Of a stretch of 64,000 nt of DNA, positions 11,016 through 24,367 are shown piece by piece. Below the pieces are notes generated by a model. That model was not told the DNA's origin, did not search any database, and saw only the letters and a program-made list of their open reading frames with translations. The stretch's first letter is position 1; every line of letters starts with the position of its first letter. A program made the translations under genes and the position numbers. Source of the stretch: Impatiens glandulifera (Eukaryota > Streptophyta > Magnoliopsida > Ericales > Balsaminaceae); assembly GCF_907164915.1 (NCBI RefSeq), contig NC_061866.1, positions 51,891,113-51,955,112 on the forward strand. Direction: 5' to 3'.

Positions 11016-11995
11016 TAGAAGGAAAATAAAATTTGGCAAATAAATTTTTTTTTTATCACTTTAATAAAATTGAATATAAAAAAAAAGCTTATGAAAAGAA
11101 AGTGTAATAGTCTTGTTTGACCATATCATGTACATCTTTAATAATTTTTTATTCATTCATCAATTTTATGAAAATTATAAAAAAAAATATTGTGAAAATT
11201 GTAAATCCACCTCATAATAATTAGTTAAGATAATATCAAAAATCGGATAAACATCTAATCATAAATATAGAATAACATATATCTTCCTTTAATTTTTTAA
11301 TATTATTGTAATATTAAAATGTCTTTCTTAAAATGATAATATTTTATTGAATACAGTAACATATAATTTGTGTACCATTACATTAAACAATGCAAAAAAA
11401 AAAAAACGAGACTTAAAAGTCGAGAACAATTCAGTCGAAATACATTCTAAATATTGAGTTTTTTTATTTATGACATAAAAAAACATAATATCTAGTAATT
11501 AGTTTTATAATATTCATTTTTAACCTATGATTATATATTATGATATGATCTTACTAATATATTTTTCTTTGTATATTAAGAAAATCTCATTTTCACATTA
11601 GTTATATATATTAATATATATACTGTATATATGTATATAGAAAGTGTATTAAATATATTGTCAAACTAATTAATTAAATATTTTTGGTGTTATAGATAAT
11701 CGAAATGTTTCTAGTTCTACAATAAATCTTAAAATACAATTTTAACAACTATTAGAGATTGATTTTTAACTTCGATCCACAAATATTGTAACATTTTATT
11801 ACTTGAACAAAATAACTATTTTATAAAAACAAAGTTGCAATACTCTTAAATTTAAATTGTTTTATTAAATGATTACATAGATTAAACAAGGAAGGAAACA
11901 CCAATCTTCCAAGGAGTTTTATTGGGCTATAGAGAAGAGTCAAATTTATTTATCCTAATGTTGAAATGACTTTATTATCTTTTATTAAACAAGAA
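9926..11995. other. Duplicated AT-rich spacer (second copy)
   Basis: Second copy of 4951-6963, with a relic of the small 5' exon (about 10272-10310), the CGTGTCGTGTT element (10320-10745) and a longer TA run (10939-11012). No gene is seen. Confidence 0.7.
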
Positions 11996-13404
11996 CTACT
12001 CATCTTTATTGTTTTCTAGCCATGTTGCGAAGGCATCCAGGGTCTTCGTATCAGACCTATAGTGCGTCTGGACGAACTTGAATAATTCCTTCCATGTGAA
12101 ATCCGGGTACAACCTTGGATTCTCCTTGTTCACCAGATCAGTTGGTGGGATAACGGTTCTATTCTTATCGGGGTTGAGGAAGAATGCTATAGACTTCCTC
12201 ACAGTTGTATTGTTCACCACTGCTCTATGAAGACAACTCTTGTAAATCCCATTAGTTAGTGCCTGAAAAAACAAGACAATAAAATAATTAAAGACGGTAA
12301 ATAAAAACCGTCGCTAAATGAAAATTAGCGACTATACCCAGAGAGTGTCGCCAATGTTGATTACAAATGCATTAGGGTTTGGTGGAACGGTTAACCATTT
12401 CCCGTCCACAAACACTTGAAGGCCTGGAATTTCGTCTTGATGGAGAATGGTTAGGGAAGTCGGGTCGGAATGTGGACCAGTGCCCATTGTCTTATCAGGC
12501 GTCTGACACTTCGGGTAATAGTTTATCCTCATTAAGGAATCGTTCTTTTCGAAAAATTCCCTGTAATGGTTTCGGTTGATCCCAAGGCTCATGCCCAAGA
12601 GCTCCAAGATTTCGAGAGACAATGCATTCATCGATTCGCAGTATTTCTGAGCCGTTTTACTATATATATGTAGAAACAACATTAATATCTCCTTAAACCG
12701 ATAAATTAAATTAAAATATTATTTGGATATATCATATATACATACCCGAACCGTCGTTGATCTTCTCCCATTTTTCTTAAGAAGAAATTCTCGACCATTG
12801 TCGAAGATTGGTTGTCATGTGCGGAGAATGACAACGAAAGTGTTTCTTTCCATGGGAGATTGGAAGCAAAGCGATCGGTAAAACTACTAGCATAACCATA
12901 ACTTTCCCCGAGTTTCCTCTCCGCTCTCATTTTCTCCGATAGCGACATACCGAAAAATAAGTGGATTTCCTCCCCCATTTCCCTAACGAGATCGAGATTG
13001 ACTCCATGGTTTACCACAGAAAAAAAACCGTGCTTCCTACACGCCTCGTCGACGAGGCGTGTCGCATTGGAAATGGCGGTTGGATCTCCGGAAAGGAATT
13101 CTCCCATGTCAACAGACGGAAGGAGTAGAAGCTGCGACGATTCAAGGCTAGGTCTCTCATCAATATTGTCAGGCCAGACGAATTCATTTGGTATGACTTT
13201 TTCATGTTGAGAAATAGATGCGTCGAAAATCAGAGATGTGGCTGCTTTAGGACTTGGTAGTGGGGGCTGAATTTGAATTAGTTAGCATGTTTGAATCATA
13301 ATCAAATAATTAAAAAAAAATTAAAATGATTAAACTTAATTAGCTACCTGATTCGAAGAATGTTCTTCCACCAACTTCGGAATTTGAAGTTCGATCAACG
13401 ACAT
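11996..13404 (-). CDS. GA20ox: Gibberellin 20-oxidase (intact, 4 exons, 388 aa)
   Basis: Probable GA20ox, the 2-oxoglutarate/Fe(II) dioxygenase that makes GA9/GA20, a rate-limiting cytosolic step in active gibberellin synthesis. Exons: 1a 13348-13404, 1b 12746-13266, 2 12338-12659, 3 11996-12262. All borders are GT-AG and phases agree, giving 388 aa (family about 370-390). Visible motifs are LPWKET followed by [14 protein letters not shown] (usually NYYPPCQKP), iron ligands H256, D258 and H312, and R322/S324 for 2-oxoglutarate. Two variations: HSD replaces the usual HCD, and W300 stands where most relatives have Met. The start is unusual. The ATG equivalent to that of the copy at 1077 is frame-broken (four extra bases), while an upstream 19-codon exon splices in frame into exon 1b. 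Without that splice, translation would have to start at the internal Met of MGEFLSGD. Confidence 0.88.
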
Positions 13405-14051
13405 GGTAAAGGATATCGAGTTTGAGAGGAATAATGGAAGTGATGGCGAAGAATATCGAGTTTGAGAGGAATAATGGGTGTGATGGTGAATATGTGATAC
13501 ACGTATATTATATATATTATATATATTATATATATTATATAGTTTGGTTTGGCCTACATAATTTTCTTTTAAATTATACTTTTTTAATTTCTAGATATAT
13601 ACCCATTTTAAATTATCAAAATAATAAATATATTGATCTTTGTTTAAATAGACTAATAAATGTTATTTAACTTTTTAGATATTTGAAGATTACCCTATAT
13701 TACAATAGATTTTAAAAATTTATAAAAGTGAAATTTTTTGTTTAGATTTGTTATGAAAGATGTAAAAAAAAGTAATTTCTTTCCAAATTATATAGATAAT
13801 ATTATAAATAAAAAATAGTGATGATAACTATGTGAAATGATAAATTAACATGTATAAACTAACATTACAAGGAAAATATAATTTGATGATAAAATTTGGC
13901 AAATAATTGTGTAAAGTCTTGTTTAACCCTATCATGTACATCTTTAATCATTTTTTTTTAAATGATAATATAATTTAGTTCATTAAATTTTATGAAAATT
14001 ATAAAAACAAATATGGTGAAAATCTAATCATAAATATATAATAGCATATAT
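13405..14051. other. GA20ox promoter region and AT-rich spacer
   Basis: Holds the two-copy direct repeat (about 13412-13492) and an interrupted TATATA tract (13506-13541) that could serve as the core promoter of the intact gene. The remainder matches 8540-9000. Confidence 0.5.
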
Positions 14052-14700
14052 CTTCCTTCAATTTTATAATATTATTCTAATATTAAAATTTCTTTCCTAA
14101 AATGTTAATATAATTTAGTTCATCCATAATTTTTATGAAAATTATAAAATAGAATTAGGTGAAAATATGTAAGAACACAATTAAGTTTAAAATATGAGAG
14201 GACTTGTAATAAATTATTTAAATACATTTCAAGATAATATCTAATCACATAAATTTAGAATAGTATATATCTTCCTTTAATTTTATAATATTATTGTAAT
14301 ATTAAAATGTCTTTTTTAAAATAAAGTATAATTTAGTTCATCCATAATTTTTATGAAAATTATAAAATAGAATTAGGTGAAAATATGTAAGAACACAATT
14401 AAGTTTAAAATATGAGAGGACTTGTAATAAATTATTTAAATACATTTCAAGATAATATCTAATCACATAAATTTAGAATAGTATATATCTTCCTTTAATT
14501 TTATAATATTATTGTAATATTAAAATGTCTTTCTTAAAATAAAATATAATTTAGTTCATTCATATATAAATTTTATGAAAATTATATAAACAAATATGGT
14601 GAAAATCTAATCATAAATATATATTAGCATACATCTTCCTTTAATTTTATAATACTATTTTAATATTAAAATATCTTTCCTAAAATGATAATATATTTTA
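14052..14700. repeat. AT-rich tandem repeat, period about 218 bp
   Basis: The word CTTCCTTTAATTTTATAATA or a close variant starts at about 14052, 14271, 14489 and 14636, and the sequence between the first three is nearly identical (period 218-219). Divergent monomers recur at about 6226, 8998, 11280, 15400 and 15648. This looks like a small satellite or serial duplication of an AT-rich element. Confidence 0.7.
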
Positions 14701-15870
14701 AGTCATCTTCCAACGTCTCAATTAATCTCAGCTCTATATTTTAAAAAATTAATTTATGTCTTTTTATTTTCGGATTTATTTTAAAAGAAATTTTAAATAT
14801 TATAAATAAATTGAGAATTGACTTTTCGTACCGTCAGAATGTCAGAATGACGCTCTACTTCATTTATTTTTTTATTTTTATTTTTTTCAATTTGTACATT
14901 TTTTTTTTTATTTTCTTCCCTCTTTGTTTCTCTCTTACTCTTGGCCTGTTTTTCTTTCACTCCAGTTCTTTTATTCTTTTTTCTTTCTCTTTCTCTTTTT
15001 TTCTTTATTATTATATATTATTATATTATTGTTATTATAATATTAACTTTTTATTTTTTATTTTTATTTATCTTTTCCATATAAAATAAATTTATATTTA
15101 ATTAGTGGATATATATATATCATATTTGGCCTACTTTTTAATTTTATATTTGTTTTATTATTTTAAAATATTCTGAAATTATTTTATTTTAAATTTTATT
15201 TAAATTAAGAATATAAAATTTAAGTGTATACGTATGCATAAATTTCATAAAAGAGTAAGTAGAATAAGATGAAAATCTGTAAGAACACAATTAAGTTTAA
15301 AGTATGAGAGGATTTATAATAAGTTATTTGGATACATGTCAAGATAATATCAAAAGATTAGATACACATCTAATCATAAATTTAGAATAATATATATCTT
15401 CCTTTAATTTTATAATATTATTGTAATATTAAAATGTATTTTCTAAAATGATAATATAATATAGCTAGCTCATCCATAAATTTTATGTAAATTATAAAAA
15501 CAAAATAATATGGTGAAAATCGGTAAAAAAAAAAAATACAATTAAGTTTAAAGTATGAAAGGACTTGTAATAAGTTATTTAGATACATTTAAGATAATAT
15601 TAAAAGATCAGATCGACATTTAATCATAAATATAGAAAAGTACTATATATCTTCCTTTACTTTTATAATATTGTTGTAATATTAAAATGTCTTTTTCCTA
15701 AGTCTTTTAATTATTTTACTCAATTAATTAAAATAAATCACATTTTACACTAAGTAAGGTTTTTTTTTTCAAATATAAAACCCTTAGAATGTATAATAAA
15801 AATATTTTGCATAAAAGAGAATGAAACTAAGTTATTTTTAAAAAATAAGTTGAAATTATATATATTTATT
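14701..15870. other. AT-rich spacer
   Basis: Pyrimidine-rich stretch at 14850-15080 and further degenerate monomers of the 218 bp repeat. The open frame at 14811-15089 is low-complexity (Phe/Ile/Tyr-rich) and is not a gene. Confidence 0.5.
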
Positions 15871-15986
15871 CCACTAAGGTACTTCAGTGCTAAGAGTCGG
15901 TTTAAGAGACCAAAATGTCACAGAAAGCGCTTTGAGTTTAAGTGGGGTTATACTGTAAGGTGTCATACTAGCTCTCCTATATTCAA
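15871..15986 (+). mobile_element. SINE remnant (tRNA-like head), copy 1
   Basis: The head resembles a pol III A box (CTTCAGTGCTAAGAGTCGG). The rest matches the SINE at 42516-42655, ending in the shared CTAGCTCTCC-like tail. The B-box segment is deleted here. Confidence 0.5.
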
Positions 15987-16513
15987 TATATATATATATA
16001 TATATATATTATGATAATTCTTAGTAAATATGAATTAATAAATTGATTAAAATTTTAAATAATCATAATAATAAGAGAATCATATATTTAAGATGAGTCT
16101 TTGGATGACTAGCTTTGGAATTGGAATCAAATTGACATTAAATTACCATTTAATTTTTAATTTTGGTACGAGTGTTTAGAAAGATTATAAAATTATAATT
16201 TTTATATTTAAAAAGAATATATAAAAAGAATATATATATATATATATTATTTATATTATTAAAATATTAATTTGAAAAAAATTATTATGATAACATAAGC
16301 TTCAAAAATTTTATCGAAGAAAAAAATAAAGATTTAAAATATTAACTTACTAAACTAAAAAAATAGACATTTTATCGATATTTCAATTTCTTAAATTATA
16401 TAAAAAAAAAATCGTCGAGAAAGGACAAGTACGACTGAAGTGGCTATACATAAAATCCATTTACGGATCTATATGCTTCGATTGGAGAAGAACATGCTTC
16501 GAATTAACTTACT

Positions 16514-16550
<37 letters not shown>

Positions 16551-18792
16551 CAAAATGTTTTATATTTAAATAAAAAAATATATTAATTTGACATTTTAAA
16601 ATCCAAAATTCAAACAAATAAATTATAGATTTATCATATTGTAAATGATAAAATAATAAGATTTTTTTGTTTAAAACAATATTACAAAAATAAATATTAA
16701 AATTATAATTCTGAACTATAAATACTGGGAATTGAAAATTATAAAATTACATTGTTTTAAATTATATTGAAATTCACGATTTACTAAAGGGTAAATCCTG
16801 CTTCTAAAAATGACTCGGGTTATGAAACAATGTCGCTTGGGAATAGATTAATTGTACGAAGGTTAAATCTCTCTTGTCCCTTCGGCTGTTCTGCTTGATT
16901 TGAGGAATTAGTCGGAGGTGAGTAGTATCTTAGTTGTATCCCCTCAAAGCCCCTTGTATAGGTTGGACTAACGTTTTACTAATAGAATTCAAATAAGACT
17001 TTTCTGCTGAGCGAAGTTGTGAGATTGACATCCTGTGGTCTCATGTTTTCGCAGATTTGTGTCGATCCATGCAAATTCAAATTTCAATTCTTAATCTTAG
17101 ACGGTATTTAAAAAAACTAAGAATTGGAATTGAACCTTTATTCCAATTATAATTCTAAATTCAATCATAGGGTTTCCAAATAGACCCAAGAAACATTGAT
17201 TGCTTTCAACATGTAGATATTTAAAAATAGTAATATTTTATAAACACAATTATAACTTCGACAATAAAAAAAATGTAATATGACAGAGTTTTGGTTAAGA
17301 GAATAATTGTTTCATATGTAATTCACAATAAAATGTCTTAAATTATAAAATGTCTTAAATTGAAATAGGAACATTTAGGTTAAATGATTCGTTTATTTTT
17401 TTCAAAAGAAAATTATATCAAAATATTTAAATTACTCAAAGTTTTGTATCCAATCTTTTGTATCATGTACATGTTTTATGTTACAAACCATTGCTATTTT
17501 ATTTTTTAATATCAATTTTATAATAATAAGAAGAAGAAAATTGTTATTTGAAATAAAAAGTTTTAATTCGTTCACAAAAATATTAGACAGTTAAGCTTTA
17601 CATTAAAAAAAAATAGTTAGAAGCCAATGCAAACAATGTGTTACAGTCATACAATACATAAAAAAAATTGATTTGAGCTGTTAGGAAAATAATCAGACTG
17701 TGGATCTTATTATTCTATTTTTGTTTTCTTTTGAGTTGTATTTTTTTTCATATTTCATTATCTAGCTCATGTTAGATAATTGTAACAATTTTGTTATTTC
17801 ATCGTAGATCATTTTACAATAAATTTATTTATTAAAATTTATTTTCTACTTAAAAAAAGCTCCAAACTAGCTATATATTTTGTAATTAAAGTAACTTATG
17901 AAAATCAAGTTGCAAAATGTAAGTCAAATTAAAAATACATGTACAGTTGGCCTATTTGTTTTTCAATCACCTATTATGACCGAATTAACTTATATATAAG
18001 TTGAAATTGGGGACACTCATTTGACAATATCAATTTCTTATATGGTATAGTGAATTATTTTAATGTAATAATTTTGTAACTTAAGGAAAATTTTGAATGT
18101 ATCAGAAACTACATGGACTGATCATAAAAATTATAATAAATAAATAAACAAGACTTTAACTTTAACAAGAATTATTTATTATTTTGTGAAATTGTTCACA
18201 ATTTCACATGCAGCTAGATTTAGTGTACTCATGTTATATATTTTTTATTATATAGTAATAAATATTAAATTTTGTAATATATTGGTTGTCAAATTTTTAT
18301 ATTTTAGTTTACCCATATCAACAGTTAGTCCAAAACTCCAAAAATATATATACTTTTCTCAATATTTCAATCACTCAACTTATAAACAAATAACATTATC
18401 AACTTATAAATTAAATCATTTTTATTAATTTAACATTAACTATTATAATACATAATTATTTATTTTAAAAAATAAATAAAAATTAAATAAGACTCTCAGA
18501 GTAGTACTTACTAGACAAATATTCCATGAGGCCATAATTCAAAATTAGACATTTTAAATGTAAGTTGAAATATATACTGAATTTGATTCCCACTAAATGG
18601 AGATATCATGTCTACATTAAAATAGTGCTTAACTGTCTTTTGAACAAGTCTACATTTATCATCACTTAATATGGTAAAATAAAAACACCTGAACTGAACT
18701 GAACTGAAATGTTCATAAAACATTATAAGTACGTTGTCACATAATTAATTACAACTAGAAAATTCATTCATTCATCCTTGGACATATATATG

Positions 18793-18887
<95 letters not shown>

Positions 18888-18983
18888 CTAGATAGATAGA
18901 AGAAGCATGTATACAAACAAACAGAACTAAGTAGCATGCATGCAGTTTTGCACAAGGAGGGCATTTATGTCTTTTCATAATTA
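15987..18983. other. AT-rich spacer downstream of the MADS-box gene
   Basis: Mostly AT-rich with several TA runs. A less AT-rich island at about 16780-17070 stands out from its surroundings and may be an old transposon fragment, but I recognise no domain. No convincing gene. Confidence 0.45.
18795..18886. repeat. Long TA microsatellite
   Basis: About 90 bp of almost pure TA repeats, the longest in the window, about 100 bp beyond the stop codon of the MADS-box gene and so in or just past its 3' UTR. Confidence 0.95.
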
Positions 18984-21545
18984 CTAATTATTATTATTAT
19001 ATAGGTCGTGAGTGACTCGCCTGGTTCTTGTCTCTCGGTTAAGTCCGATGAATAGCTCCGTCTCAACATCATTCTCGTCGTATTTCCCTCCTTCCTCGCC
19101 TTTATCCGATGATTCCTGTTGCGGATTTTCTACACCACACTGAATATTTTTGTATAAATGATTTGTCGGTTTTCTGTATCAATAATAAGAAATTAATTAC
19201 GGGATCAACATATAATTAATTAATATACTTTGTCGCGCAATGTTGCATTCTCAGCTTGTAGTATTTGTTCCTGCAAATATTAAATATGTATGGAAACTAT
19301 CAAATTAATATTCATGCATGAAGAATACATCACACCAAGGTTTTTTTTTAATATTCCATTTGTTGACAATCACATGAAAATGTATGTTTTCACATTTTTG
19401 TGAAGATGGAATTGTGGAAAGATCATATATATACCTTTTCTTTCAGCCGGTCGATCCTTTCCATGAAAACCTGCATCTGAATTAGTGTATACATATACAT
19501 ATATAAGGAAATGGAAATGGAAATGAAAATGCAATTCAACTTTGAGATTAATTAATTAAATTAATCATTAAAAGAAGATATACGATTAATGAACCTTTTT
19601 AGCACGAATGCCGGTTACACTTAGCTCCAACTGGCGTTCAAGGCGTTGCAGCTCTTCAATGGAACAAGTTCCGAGGTTTTCTCCGAGAAATTTCCTAGTT
19701 TAAAGGCCAGCTTCGTTGTTCACAATAATATGAATGCAACATCTCAGAAAAGAAATAAATGAAAGACTAAATTAATATGATGCCCATTTATCAACCTCTT
19801 TGAAAATTCAAGAACCTCAATCTTCTTTGCCATAGTTGCTGCTTCATTCTTCAAGTGCTACATATGTATAAACATGACACAAGAATAATTAGAAACTTCG
19901 CAAAAATAAAATAATTTTTTTGATACAAACCTGAAGATTTTGCTCGACTATGCATTTATCGGCTTCAACATCTTTCTTATACGCCCGATATCGCTCTATT
20001 GTCTCCTGCATGCTGAGATGAACATGAGGAATTACTATCTATTTCATAACATTTTTTCTATTAATTTGTATCTAACATATAAACAACTAAAATATATATA
20101 TATACAATTAGAATTCATAAAATAACCAATACATGAGTCATCTCAAACAAAAACATTATCTTTGAAATGTGTTAATAGGGTTAGGGTTTATTTGTAAACA
20201 TTTATTGTACTTGTAAAATAATTTTGTGGTTATTACTATATCTAAATGGATTCAAACTATTCTTGGAAATATTATTATTTTGGATCAAACATTGAATATC
20301 AAAACTGAAATTAAAAATTAATGAAAAACTTAAATTGAATCAACTTTAAACTATTTATTTAGTTTTAATTTTTATTTAATATGTTGTCATTGATTCAATT
20401 ATATTTACAAATTAGATTACAGATTTTAATACATTATGTTTATTTTTCTTTTATCCTTTTCTTATTATTTATCATTAACATTTAAAAATAAAATAAATAA
20501 GAAAATACATTAAAACTTATCATATATTTTTTAGCAAATGAATAGTAGGTACAATAAGTCCACTTCATAAGTATAACTATCTATTTAACATTGAATAAAA
20601 AAAAAATATATTTTATTTGTCACTATTCTTTCTTTTTCTTCTTCTTCTTCTTCTTTTTTTAATTTCACTTCAACTTAATGAGCTCTTAGTTAGAATATCA
20701 GGAGACATATAGGGGAAATTTAATTCTTATTTGGTTCTTCAAAATTATATAAAAAAAATGATTTATTAATCAAGTTAATATTTTTCATGAAAAACCTCCA
20801 AGATAATAAAAGGAACAAACAAGACACAAAGGAATTGGAGCCAAATTACCTGCATCAAACAAAGTTATTTTGAAATACCCTAATTAAATAACCCAACATC
20901 TTTCAAAAAAAACTTCAATAAATAAGTTATTTTAGACATTCTAACAAAACACCCACACTCTATATATAGAGTTAAACAGTAAATATACAATCTATACTAT
21001 ACTAGATTTAAAATGTTAATAAGCTTACTTGAAACTGTTTCCATAAAAAAATAATTAATTTGTAATATTTTTATATTCAGTTAAAACAAATGTATCAGAT
21101 GAAATAAAAACAAGATATAAACAAAGATCACATTTCAAATAAGTAATGAAATGTTTTAAAAGGGTAAAATTGAGTATACATCAGTAAAATCAAAAGATCT
21201 ATGTGATTTGTTCTTCTGAGTAATTAATTTTGATTTGATATATTTCATTCACAGTTAAGATTAGTACTGATGTACTATTTATGGAGAAGAAATGAATTAA
21301 GGGAGCATTTTATCAAACAGGTTCTGTACATTCAAGTAATTGGATGGAATTATATATAGGTACCTGGAGCTGGAGAATTCGTCTAGTTTTCCTTTGGGAG
21401 AGAAGATAATGAGTGCGACTTCAGCATCGCAAAGTACAGAGAGTTCAAAGGCCTTTTTGAGAAGACCATTTCTTCTCTTGGAGAAGGTAACTTGGCGGCT
21501 GGTAGCGTTTTCGATCCTCCTCAACTGGGTTTTGCCTCTCACCAT
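18984..21545 (-). CDS. SOC1: SOC1/TM3-like MIKC MADS-box transcription factor (221 aa)
   Basis: Nuclear MADS-box factor of the SOC1/TM3 clade, which integrates flowering signals in other plants; the exact orthologue is not settled. Exons: 21364-21545 (MADS domain, [18 protein letters not shown] onwards, residues 1-60), 19931-20012, 19796-19857, 19595-19694, 19435-19476, 19229-19270 and 18984-19139. Lengths 182/82/62/100/42/42/156 match the conserved MIKC exon pattern and all phases agree. The K domain spans roughly residues 88-175 ([16 protein letters not shown]). The C-terminus carries the SOC1 motif as [10 protein letters not shown], followed by an unusual 17-residue tail ending in four Asn, where relatives usually end a few residues after the motif. 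Intron 1 is about 1.35 kb, a common site of regulation in this clade. Confidence 0.9.
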
Positions 21546-21983
21546 GATTGATTGGATCTTTCTTTCTTTCTTTGTTCTACCTGCTGATGATGAATCTGAT
21601 GAATCAAAATCGATCGATCGATTTAGGGATGGGAATATAAAGTGAAATTAAGAAAAAGAATGAAAGAAAGAATCGACCAAATGTAGAAGGGTGGAGCAGA
21701 AAGTTTACCCGAAGAGGATAGTGGAGATGAATGGAAGAGAAAAAACCCTCACACAAAAGAGGAAAAAAAGGAAGTGACTGATGAGGCAAGAAAACTGTAT
21801 TGCTAAAAAGGGGATGATTAAGTAAGAGAGAGAATTGTTTCATACCACATAGGAGACTATACAACAAGTGGAGACTCCGACCACCGACCGATTTATGCCT
21901 TGTTTGGAATTTCTTAATATATTCATCTCTTCTTTTTTATATTCAAACAATTAACTAATAAACTCAATCTAATTTAGGTTGTG
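21546..21983 (-). promoter_or_regulatory. Probable 5' UTR and proximal promoter of the MADS-box gene
   Basis: Purine/pyrimidine-rich sequence directly upstream of the MADS start codon. Its open frames on both strands are shadows. The exact transcription start cannot be seen. Confidence 0.35.
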
Positions 21984-22128
21984 TATCCCCATCAAAATAA
22001 CTCAGTGTTAAGAGTCGGTTTAAGAGACTAAAATATCAATGTTCAATTTCATCTGAAAATGTTTTGAATTTAAACGGGGATCAAAGTTGTAGTGTCATGT
22101 TAGTTCTCCTTTAATTTTAAAAAAAAAT
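21984..22128 (+). mobile_element. SINE, copy 2
   Basis: A box-like AACTCAGTGTTAAGAGTCGG, B box-like TGTTCAATTTCATC, and a short A-rich tail (about 22119-22127). It matches the copies at 15871 and 42516. It lies about 440 bp upstream of the MADS-box start codon. Confidence 0.6.
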
Positions 22129-22724
22129 CAGGTATTGTTTGGATTAGGTTTTTGTTTGGATTAGGTTTTTGTTTGAAAAAAACTAAGTTATTTGAAAAAA
22201 TAATATTTTTTTTTGGTGATTTCGAGGAGGTGGGGATATTTTTTGATAAAAAAAAAAATTTTAAACGGTATTAATATATAATAATAAAATAATAATAATT
22301 TAAAATATATAATATTTTAATATTTTAATTAATAAATTGAATGATATAATAAAAGAGAAGAGTTAAAAAATAAATATTTATTTTAACTTAAAATACCTTT
22401 TAAATTGAAGTATATGGTATTAATTGTGTGTTAGCTACCTCTTCCATTCTAGTAATAATAATTTATTTAAAAATTTCAAATAACCCATTTGAAAATTCAT
22501 GTACACTATAAAATTTCAATTCATAAATATAAATATGTGGATTAAATTAGTTTTCAAATTTAATTATGTTGGACCATTGATGACTTTTTGGATCTCCTCG
22601 AATCTTTAATACATTATTACAAATTTTGTTGTTTTGTTTTTGTTTTTGTTTTTGTAACTGAATTAATACATGACTTTACATTTTGTGTGTTTTTTTAGAA
22701 ATAAAATATCAAAATTTAGCTTCA

Positions 22725-22774
<50 letters not shown>

Positions 22775-24331
22775 AAGTATCATATATAATATTGTTGTGT
22801 TATAGTTTGGTTTATACGATAAAAAGTATCATATAAATAATCTTTTATCATATTGTTTATTTATTTAATTTTTTAAAAATGTTAGGACCTTCCAACCTCG
22901 ATTTTTTGTCTTATATAAAATATTTTTTAATAATTAAATTATTAATTTATTTTTTACACATTTGAAAAAATAATTGATAATTTAAAAGAAATAATCCTTT
23001 TTTTGGATCCAACAAACATCAAATCAAAATTGCTTCTTATGTATATTTTAAATAGACATCACAAATATAAGTGGTATTTTGATTTGATGTCTATTGTTTT
23101 TGTTAAAACTTTCATTTTAGAGCTTGTTTGATATTGTTTTTTTTTGTTTTGTTTTTTTAAAGGTTTTAATTAGTTTAATTATTAAAATGTTTTTTTTTTA
23201 ATTTATTAAAAATAAAGTAAGGATAATTTAGTTGATAAAATAAGTAATTTTATTATTAGAATAAGTAATGATACGATAAAAAATAATTTTAAAATATATA
23301 TATATATATCAAACTAGCTCATTTATGTTTTGCTAAATATTTTTGTTTTTTTATAAAGGGTTATTTAAATTATTTGAAAGTTACAAAATTAAAATTTTAT
23401 TTGATGAAAAATATATATTTTAGAATTATTTAAGTTAATATTTTTAAATTTTAATTTTTTTAATAATGGATTAATTAAATAATTAACATAATAACTGAAA
23501 AGATAAGTTAAGACTTTTTACACAAAAAAAAAAAAAAAAAAAATCAAGATCAAATTCAAAACTAAGTTTATTGTTAATTAAAGTATTAAAATACATTTTA
23601 TTTTGTTTTAAAATTATTATTTTTATTACATATATCATTTAAGTCTTTTATAAAAAATATATATAATTTCAGGATTATTTTAAAAAATTATATCCGAACA
23701 AACTTCTTTTAGAGCAAAGAGCATGTTTAATTTTGAGATTCTTAGAAAAATATTAGGATTTTAAAAATTACAGTGTTTATGCATATTTAAATAATACTTA
23801 CATTTTAAATTTAATAAAAGTAATTAATTTAAATAATTATTTTTTATTAATAAATTAAGAAATGTTAATTAGAATGACAGTGACTCATAATATAGAAAAA
23901 AAAAATTAATCTAAAAATAACTGAAGATCAAATGAATTCTAAATACAAAATAGAAAAAAAAAAAAAAAAGTTGGAACCAATATTAAATGAAAAAATACAA
24001 AATAGAAAGAAAAATGTAATAAAATATATTAATATTTTATTTTTCCAAATAAAATTTGTTGTTCGAAATCATTGCCAAACAAGACCTAAAAAAATACCTG
24101 GATTTTACGGAGGTAGGAGGGGGGGGGCATTTAGTTGCCTGGCGAGTTGTGGGATCCTGAGTTTCTGACACCCAAATTTTTTTGAAAGTATTTTAATTAG
24201 TTAAAGAAAATAATTAAATATTTTAAATAATAATAAACTAAAGCATTATTCAGTTTGGTTTTTACTTTTGATCAATTAATTAAAATATCATATATTTTTA
24301 AAATATATATATATTATTATTATTTAAGTCT

Positions 24332-24367
<36 letters not shown>

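Noticed and set aside
14811..15089. Open frame of 92 codons, Phe/Ile/Tyr-rich
   Set aside because: Produced by a T-rich low-complexity stretch; no domain, no codon-usage signal, no splice context.
18772..18978. Open frame with a long Ile-Tyr repeat
   Set aside because: A translation of the TA microsatellite, not a gene.
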